Assembly: GCF_965284335.1 (NCBI RefSeq)
Contig: NZ_OZ260076.1
Direction: 5' to 3' (one strand)
DNA: 64,000 bases
From: Tabrizicola_A sp965284335
GTDB lineage: Bacteria; Pseudomonadota; Alphaproteobacteria; Rhodobacterales; Rhodobacteraceae
The notes under the pieces are model-generated. The model saw only the letters and a list, made by a program, of their open reading frames with translations. It ran no database searches and was not told where the DNA came from. Shown here piece after piece: positions 62,559 to 64,000 of the stretch (its first letter is position 1; every line of letters starts with the position of its first letter). The position numbers and the translations under genes are program-made.

Positions 62559-63914
62559 TTAACGGAAAGCGTGAAGTTGCCCATTGGTGCCAACAACAAA
62601 CAGCATCCCCGCCGCCAAGGCCGCCGGAGAGGCCGCACCACCGGGGATTTCCGCACTTCCCACCATGCTGCCATCGGTCGGGTTGAACAGCCGGATCCCC
62701 CCATCCGATGACACGACCGCCAAACGCCCCCCCGCCAGAACCGGGCCGTAATGCGCCGTTATCGCCTTGAAACGTTTGGGCTTTTCGGCGGTGTAATAGG
62801 GCATTTCAATCGCCCAGATCACCGCCCCGGTGCTGGCATCCAACCGCACCAGCTTGGCCTCGTCATTCACCACAAAGACCGATCCCCCCACCACAAGGGC
62901 GGGGTTCATCGCGCCCTCATTGGCGGTCCACAAACGCTGGCCTGTCTTGGCATCAAAGGCCGAAGTGCGCCCCGCAGCCGATCCGACATAGACCACGCCG
63001 CCCGAAATCACCGGGTCACCCGTCAGATCGGCCATGCCTGCGGCATAGGCGCGGCCAAGGCGCTGGCCCGCAACCGCCGCCCCCCAAACCGCTGCGCCAT
63101 CGGCGGGGTTCATCCCCGCCACTTGGCCCGTGGCAAAGGGGAAAACCACCAGCCCATCACCCACGGCGGGTGAGCCTGTGCCCACCATCCCCGTGGCCGT
63201 GCGCGTGCCACTCACAGTCCAGCGCAGCTTGCCATTGGCCGCATCCACCGCCACCGCCGTGCCATCACGACCCACGGCATAGACGGTGCCACCCTCAACC
63301 GCAGGCGCGCCGATCACCGGCGCATCAAAACGCTGACGCCATTGCACCGCCCCCGTGGCGGCATCCAAAGCCACCATCTCGCCAAAGGCGGTGGTGACGA
63401 AAATCTGACCACCCTGCGCAGCCAGGCCCCCGCCCGACAGTTCCGAGGCGTTTTTGTCAAACTCGGCCCGCAGATCAGATTGCCACAGCACAGCACCCGA
63501 GGTGGACAGCGCCGTCACTTGCGCGCGGGCATCCATCGCAAAGACCCGGCCATTGGCCACCACTGGTGCTGCGGTCAGCCTGTTGCGTTTGGAATTTCCC
63601 GCACCAATCGGGGCGCTCCACATCCGCACCGGGGCCGCCGAAAGCGCCCCATGCGCACCGGCATGACGCACCGATCCACCGCGATGGGTCCAATCGGCAT
63701 TGGCCACCGCAGCGGGCAGCGCGATGGGACGCGATTCATTCTGCGGGGCAAGGCTTGCGGCGCTGGGGGCGGGCTGGCCTTCCACCGGGATCGAGGCTTC
63801 CAGCGGCGCGCGCAGATCAAACCGCTCGCCTTCCAGCACCACTTCGCGCTCGCATCCGGCCAAAGCGGTCGCCACAAGCATCATTCCCAGGACGGGCCGC
63901 AAAACACCTGCCAT
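62559..63914 (-). CDS. bamB: BamB-like PQQ beta-propeller lipoprotein
   Basis: A 451-residue protein with a signal peptide and lipobox LAGC (Cys21), followed by a beta-propeller of PQQ-like repeats (AxDaxTGavxW pattern, e.g. ALDAATGAVQWRQRF, AVDAANGKLRW, AFDAKTGQRLW, RLDASTGAVIWA). In the BAM complex such a protein assists outer-membrane protein assembly. The neighbour der supports the BamB assignment. I start at ATG 63914, after GAGGAG; the frame is open further upstream. The Pro/Ala-rich N-terminal stretch (about 24-60) is longer than in E. coli BamB. Confidence 0.8.
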   Translation of the reverse strand: MAGVLRPVLGMMLVATALAGCEREVVLEGERFDLRAPLEASIPVEGQPAPSAASLAPQNESRPIALPAAVANADWTHRGGSVRHAGAHGALSAAPVRMWSAPIGAGNSKRNRLTAAPVVANGRVFAMDARAQVTALSTSGAVLWQSDLRAEFDKNASELSGGGLAAQGGQIFVTTAFGEMVALDAATGAVQWRQRFDAPVIGAPAVEGGTVYAVGRDGTAVAVDAANGKLRWTVSGTRTATGMVGTGSPAVGDGLVVFPFATGQVAGMNPADGAAVWGAAVAGQRLGRAYAAGMADLTGDPVISGGVVYVGSAAGRTSAFDAKTGQRLWTANEGAMNPALVVGGSVFVVNDEAKLVRLDASTGAVIWAIEMPYYTAEKPKRFKAITAHYGPVLAGGRLAVVSSDGGIRLFNPTDGSMVGSAEIPGGAASPAALAAGMLFVVGTNGQLHAFR

Positions 63915-64000
63915 CGCCGTTCTCCTCACCTGCCCAAACGTCATTGCCGCCCCAATCTGTTAACGTGCCCCACCTTACCCCTGATCAAGGTTGGCCGCAG

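Noticed and set aside
63945..64000. Possible end of a gene upstream of bamB (yfgM-like, by analogy with the hisS-yfgM-bamB-der order)
   Set aside because: Only a few codons fit, in more than one frame, so no gene can be supported from this stub.

Overview
The window looks like an ordinary chromosomal segment of a high-GC alphaproteobacterium, most probably of the order Rhodobacterales (Rhodobacter/Paracoccus relatives). Supporting signs are the gene order yajC-secD-secF-Mth938-ccmA-B-C-D-G, a short PurL (719 aa), a phoR-pst-phoU-phoB cluster with extended PstA/PstC, a fur/mur-eno neighbourhood, and a holin plus GH108 muramidase pair like the lysis genes of Rhodobacterales gene transfer agents (GTAs). 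I see no rRNA, tRNA, CRISPR array, integrase or insertion sequence. Nearly all of the window is tightly packed coding sequence.

Layout. 0-5 kb: a LuxR-type response regulator with a FIST sensor protein (cut by the window edge), a lipoprotein lytic transglycosylase, a non-pyrrolysine MttB-family methyltransferase, and phosphoglucomutase. 5-9 kb: an NsrR-like Fe-S repressor, copper ATPase and copper chaperone, a small Q/G-rich peptide gene and a TfoX C-terminal-domain protein. 9-17 kb: a retropepsin-like protease, MarC, Fur/Mur, an EamA transporter, enolase, an amine oxidoreductase, RluE, a DUF985 cupin, a fatty acid desaturase and RarD. 17-25 kb: a complete phosphate regulon (phoR, pstSCAB, phoU, phoB) with two candidate Pho boxes, directly preceded by the muramidase/holin lysis pair. 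26-33 kb: ccmE, argC, a large RTX glycoside hydrolase, DUF1684, PhzF, MurI and a LysR regulator. 33.8-34.2 kb: a non-coding gap with a candidate small RNA ending in a strong terminator. 34-38 kb: purL, two GNAT acetyltransferases, BolA and monothiol glutaredoxin. 38-48 kb: an MliC-like lysozyme inhibitor, ZapA and its coiled-coil partner, transketolase, a LivK-type binding protein, DUF808, two GAPDH paralogues around a TTG-start mini-gene, a DUF1127-like peptide, and Gph. 47.7-51.6 kb: glmU-glmS and an AlkD-like protein. 51.7-57.8 kb: ccmGDCBA, Mth938, SecF, SecD and YajC. 58-64 kb: a glycosyltransferase, SerS, a TspO-like membrane protein, Der and BamB.

How the parts fit. Central carbon metabolism is over-represented (pgm, eno, tkt, two gap genes, gph). 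Three GTTAGCGCTAAC-like palindromes, and a weaker fourth, precede the two gap genes and the DUF1127-like gene, which suggests one LacI-type regulator. The phosphate genes carry CTGTCAT-type direct repeats before both phoR and pstS. Cytochrome c maturation is split between an isolated ccmE and the ccmGDCBA operon. Murein synthesis and turnover genes (glmU, glmS, murI, lytic transglycosylase, GH108) are scattered through the window.

The least explained signals are non-coding. They are paired AT-rich hairpins in three convergent gaps, CGTCG-armed hairpins in other convergent gaps, the small-RNA candidate before purL, and the palindromic operators. I did not find a clear, self-contained new system such as a defence island or a biosynthetic cluster.
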